From NCBI RefSeq assembly GCF_023656565.1, contig NZ_JAMOKG010000004.1:248001-312000 (forward strand): DNA of 64,000 nucleotides. The letters are read 5' to 3'. Shown one piece after another: positions 61,162 to 64,000 of this stretch. This DNA is from Flavobacterium tyrosinilyticum (GTDB lineage: Bacteria > Bacteroidota > Bacteroidia > Flavobacteriales > Flavobacteriaceae). The stretch's first letter is position 1; each line of letters opens with the position of its first letter. A model generated the notes under the pieces. The model ran no database searches. It was given only the letters and a program-made list of their open reading frames with translations, and was not told the DNA's origin. The translations under genes were made by a program, and so were the position numbers.

Positions 61162-62202
61162 CTAATTTATATCTTTAATCCAATACTTTGATTCATTTTC
61201 TACAAAGATACATTTTAACCAGCCTTCTATTGAAGCTTTGTAATATAATTCTTTATCAACTTCTACATAAGGCAATTCAAAAAAGTTTTTATCCATAACA
61301 ATGCTGTTTCTATCTATTACATATATATTATTAGTATTATAAAAAGGATATTTTTTAATTTCAGAGTTAGTAGTAATCATTTTTTTACCTGCTCCAATAG
61401 TCTCAAACGTCCTCATTGTTAATCCTTTCTGACCTGGGTGATTGATATCTAAAATAACTTTTGAATCTTTATATAATTCTAATATTTGATTCGTTGTTAA
61501 GCTTTTGAAGCTTAATTTCTTATAATCAAATAATTGAAAAGTCTTATCAAATTTCTTTTTATAAAAATAAACTAAACGACCATGAATAAAATAATAACAA
61601 TATGAAGCCAAATTATTTAAATCGCACCATTCTTTTACTTTACTACTTATTGTATATCTATCTGAATGGGCTGTGCCAAGAAAAAGCAAATCATATTTAG
61701 ATTTTTCATTAATGTCCTTATATATGTTTTTAAAAGAGTCTAAATAAAACAAAGGTCGAAAATTCAAATTAAATTTTACTGCATCATCAGGATCAAAAGT
61801 AAACTTCTTATCAAAGTATTTTAATATCTGAGTAGGGTGACTGTGATTTGTAAATGAATCCCAAGTATAAAAAATACATTCGCACTCCGGATGATCTTTC
61901 TTAAAATTTTGAAGAAAAAATTCTGGAACTACCTCACCTCTATTTACAAACAAATAATTATAAATTTCATTTTTAGTTTTTAGCAAGATCTCCCTGTAAT
62001 AACTATCTATTTTTTTCTGATAAAAATTCCTTTTAACCCTTATAATTCCTTTAACAAAACTATTATTTGAAGGTCTTTCATCATAGTAATCAACTTGGGC
62101 ACCAAGCTCCTCTAACTTTTTTATAATCTCCTTCTCTAGATTAAAGGTCTGGACGGAAAAGAAAAGTATTTTTTTATTATCCAGCTTATCTTTTAATATC
62201 AT
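61162..62202 (-). CDS. CgeB-like glycosyltransferase
   Basis: The 346-residue protein resembles the CgeB / DUF3880 group of GT-B enzymes: KILFFSVQTFNLEKEIIKKL, a middle YDLLFLGTAHSDRYTISSK, and a donor part SKVILDINHPGQKGLTMRTF followed by ETIGAGKKMITTNSEIKKYP. Those last blocks (l...h...rtfE..a.G...lt) are the family marker. No membrane segment is seen. It lies one base from the reductase and overlaps the epimerase by four, in the sugar-synthesis part of the locus. Substrate unknown. Confidence 0.8.
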   Translation of the reverse strand: MILKDKLDNKKILFFSVQTFNLEKEIIKKLEELGAQVDYYDERPSNNSFVKGIIRVKRNFYQKKIDSYYREILLKTKNEIYNYLFVNRGEVVPEFFLQNFKKDHPECECIFYTWDSFTNHSHPTQILKYFDKKFTFDPDDAVKFNLNFRPLFYLDSFKNIYKDINEKSKYDLLFLGTAHSDRYTISSKVKEWCDLNNLASYCYYFIHGRLVYFYKKKFDKTFQLFDYKKLSFKSLTTNQILELYKDSKVILDINHPGQKGLTMRTFETIGAGKKMITTNSEIKKYPFYNTNNIYVIDRNSIVMDKNFFELPYVEVDKELYYKASIEGWLKCIFVENESKYWIKDIN

Positions 62203-63332
62203 TTTAGCAGACCTTTCTTCTTCATTTCTTCAAGTGAAATACTTAACTTATCTTCTTGAATTTCTTGTTGCAAAACCCACTTAGAAAATTTCTCAATTCC
62301 CTCTTTAAAGTAAACTTTTGGCTCAAATCCTAATAAATTTTTAATTTTATTTAAATCCGCATAGTTGTGACGTATATCACCTAATCTAAATTTACTTGTT
62401 ATTGTGACAGGAACATCTATTTCATAAGCTTTAATTAAGGAATTTGCCACCTCGAGAACATCTGTAGCTACACCAGTTCCTACATTAAAAACTTGCCCAT
62501 TAGCTTCACTTTTTTCAATTCCAAGAATTGTCGCTGATACTACATCATCAATAAAAACAAAATCCCTTGTTTCTTTTCCGTCTTCAAAAATTTGAATCGG
62601 ATTATTATTTCTAATTTGTGTCGAAAAAATAGATAAAATTCCTGTATAAGGATTTGACAATGATTGTCCGGGACCGTAGACATTTTGATATCTAAAAGCA
62701 ACAGGGGCAATACCTATTGTTGGGCAAACAGTCATAATCATCTGTTCTTGATTCTGCTTTGTGATTCCATAAACCGAAGATGGATGTATTTTTGAATCTT
62801 CATCAGTTGCCAATAATTCCAGTTTTTGGTTGTCTGCATATGTAAGATCAAAATTTCCAGCTAACATATTTTCTTCTCCCCTATGTTTTGGATAAACAAT
62901 TCCTAATTCTGGATGTCTATATTTTCCTTCTCCATAAATAGATCGCGAAGATGCTATTACAATTTTCTCGACAGAATTCTGATTATTTGCCAATATATCA
63001 AGCATAATTGCAGTACCTTGAATATTTACTTCAGTATATTTTTCAATACAATACATCGATTGCCCAGTACCTGTTTCAGCAGCAAAGTGCACAATTATAT
63101 TTTGTCCTTCAAGAGCCAGTTCCCAGTCCTTTCTAGAAGTTACCGTTCCTCTAATAAACGTTACTTTATCTTTAATACTTTTATATAAGGGAGATGTTAA
63201 CTCTGGAGTATCTCCATGAATTTGAGGAGATAAATTATCCAAGACTGTTATATTATATCCTTTATCAATTAATTTTAATGATAAATTACTTCCTATAAAT
63301 CCGGCTCCTCCGGTAATTAATACATTTTTCAT
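62199..63332 (-). CDS. NAD-dependent sugar epimerase, dTDP-L-rhamnose 4-epimerase-like
   Basis: The 377-residue extended short-chain dehydrogenase has VLITGGAGFIGSNLSLKLID, then VLDNLSPQIHGDTPEL, VHFAAETGTGQSMY, IASSRSIYGEGKYRHPE and the catalytic YGITKQNQEQMIM, with FRYQNVYGPGQSLSNPYTGI. The LDNLSPQIHG and SSRSIYGEG stretches recall enzymes annotated as dTDP-L-rhamnose 4-epimerase, which give 6-deoxy-L-talose (recollection). The rfb genes of this locus would supply its substrate. A UDP-sugar 4-epimerase cannot be excluded. Confidence 0.75.
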   Translation of the reverse strand: MKNVLITGGAGFIGSNLSLKLIDKGYNITVLDNLSPQIHGDTPELTSPLYKSIKDKVTFIRGTVTSRKDWELALEGQNIIVHFAAETGTGQSMYCIEKYTEVNIQGTAIMLDILANNQNSVEKIVIASSRSIYGEGKYRHPELGIVYPKHRGEENMLAGNFDLTYADNQKLELLATDEDSKIHPSSVYGITKQNQEQMIMTVCPTIGIAPVAFRYQNVYGPGQSLSNPYTGILSIFSTQIRNNNPIQIFEDGKETRDFVFIDDVVSATILGIEKSEANGQVFNVGTGVATDVLEVANSLIKAYEIDVPVTITSKFRLGDIRHNYADLNKIKNLLGFEPKVYFKEGIEKFSKWVLQQEIQEDKLSISLEEMKKKGLLK

Positions 63333-63335
63333 ATT

Positions 63336-63923
63336 TTACTGAATTTTAACCCATTTCTGAGTTTCAAAATTAAATTCCTTAATTGGTTTTGCAGGTGAAC
63401 CGACAGCAATAACATACGGCGGAAGGCTTTTAGATACGACTGAATTCGCTCCGACTATTGTTCCCTTTCCAATTACAACCCCTGGTAATACGGAAACAAA
63501 TTCCCCTAGCCAAACATTATCATTAATTACAACTGGTTTAGCAATTAATGTTCTTTTATTCGGTATTATATTAGGGTTACTATCAAATTCATCACCGTTA
63601 TAGCTACCATGCGAACAATCTGATATATATATTTTACTTGCTAAAAGTACATTACTTCCAATTATTACACTTTTCATGGCGGTTATATGAACATAATCAT
63701 TCATTTGAACGTTTTCTCCAAAAAACATTGTTTGTTCGCGGTTCATTGGATAGGCTTCTAATCGACATCCAACTCCTGTGGTAAACCCCTTCGAAACTTT
63801 AATATATTTTGCACCTCGAAGATCAATTGGAAACCTTACAAGTCTTGCTTCCTTAAAAACAAAAAAACCTCGTAATTTACAATAAATTAAATATAAAACT
63901 TGAGCAATACTATAATTATTCAT
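63336..63923 (-). CDS. Left-handed beta-helix acyltransferase (WbbJ-like)
   Basis: The 195-residue protein is a hexapeptide-repeat acetyltransferase: FGENVQMNDYVHITAMKSVI, IYISDCSHGSYNG (catalytic His region), INDNVWLGEFVSVLPGVVIG, GTIVGANSVVSKSLPPYVIA and VGSPAKPIKEFN. It is a second member of the same type as the one at 48276 and shares the VGSPAKPIKEFNF ending style. It would act on a sugar in the cytoplasm with acetyl-CoA. Its start overlaps the stop of the partial gene upstream by four bases. Confidence 0.88.
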   Translation of the reverse strand: MNNYSIAQVLYLIYCKLRGFFVFKEARLVRFPIDLRGAKYIKVSKGFTTGVGCRLEAYPMNREQTMFFGENVQMNDYVHITAMKSVIIGSNVLLASKIYISDCSHGSYNGDEFDSNPNIIPNKRTLIAKPVVINDNVWLGEFVSVLPGVVIGKGTIVGANSVVSKSLPPYVIAVGSPAKPIKEFNFETQKWVKIQ

Positions 63924-64000
63924 TTTTTTCTAAGAAACACTATTACAATTCTTCTGAAATATTTAAGAACAGAAAAAGTAACAGCTATTATATATGTACC
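63920..64000 (-). CDS. 3' end of an upstream minus-strand gene, probable membrane protein
   Basis: The last 26 codons before a TGA that overlaps the next ATG are open to the window edge. They read GTYIIAVTFSVLKYFRRIVI then VFLRKK: hydrophobic with a basic end, as at the C terminus of a polytopic membrane protein. A flippase or polymerase would suit the position, but nothing more can be said from so short a piece. It shows that the transcript enters from outside the window. Confidence 0.55.
   Translation of the reverse strand, partial: GTYIIAVTFSVLKYFRRIVIVFLRKK

Overview
The window looks like a Flavobacteriaceae chromosome, most likely Flavobacterium. The DNA is AT-rich, ribosome binding sites are weak, and several genes carry TAnnTTTG-type -7 promoter boxes. 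The intergenic palindromes and the recQ, kdsD, tatC, AhpD-like, lptB, pssA run fit that group, as does a PorV/PorQ-family gene of the type IX secretion world. No RNA gene, transposase, integrase or CRISPR array was found. No stretch of 300 bases or more lacks a gene.

Positions 1-17,050 are mostly housekeeping. They hold the 3' part of an aminopeptidase P gene, a quinone oxidoreductase, a three-gene island of probable orphan immunity proteins (two tandem SMI1/KNR4 paralogues and one unrecognised acidic protein), a large FAD oxidoreductase and a small unknown gene. Then come recQ, kdsD-tatC-AhpD-like, lptB with a small DUF5808-like membrane protein, GH25 lysozyme with pssA, and a PorV-like/DUF4105 (Lnb-like) pair. 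Spacers carry flavobacterial inverted repeats. The SMI1 pair arose by a duplication that also copied the last codons of the neighbouring oxidoreductase; that scar is still readable at 4324-4345.

Positions 17,055-64,000 form one very large surface-polysaccharide locus, all on the minus strand and running in from beyond the right edge. In transcription order it holds: (a) nucleotide-sugar and initiation genes at 64.0-51.2 kb (LbH acyltransferase, dTDP-rhamnose-4-epimerase-like protein, CgeB-like transferase, WbpK/V-like reductase, gmd, fcl, WecA/WbpL-like initiating transferase, RmlC/FdtA-like cupin, PglE-like aminotransferase, rfbC, rfbD, rfbA, WbpM/PglF-like dehydratase), closed by a hairpin terminator; (b) a Wzm/Wzt ABC exporter with a carbohydrate-binding tail, an acyltransferase and an FkbM methyltransferase; (c) an array of glycosyltransferases, then neuA, neuB, neuC for CMP-sialic acid, and a GT10 fucosyltransferase; (d) O-acylation genes (two OafA-type proteins, one MBOAT, two tandem SGNH-like proteins); (e) more glycosyltransferases, an O-antigen ligase/polymerase and a second, WcaJ-type initiating transferase.

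Together the genes could supply GDP-L-fucose, dTDP-L-rhamnose or a derivative (rfbB is not in the window), a 4-keto-derived UDP-QuiNAc/FucNAc or bacillosamine-type sugar, and CMP-Neu5Ac-like sialic acid. About 19 glycosyltransferases would assemble them, followed by heavy acylation. Two initiating enzymes of different families, plus both ABC-type export and a Wzy/WaaL-type protein, suggest more than one glycan is made here, for example O-antigen and a second capsule or protein-linked glycan.
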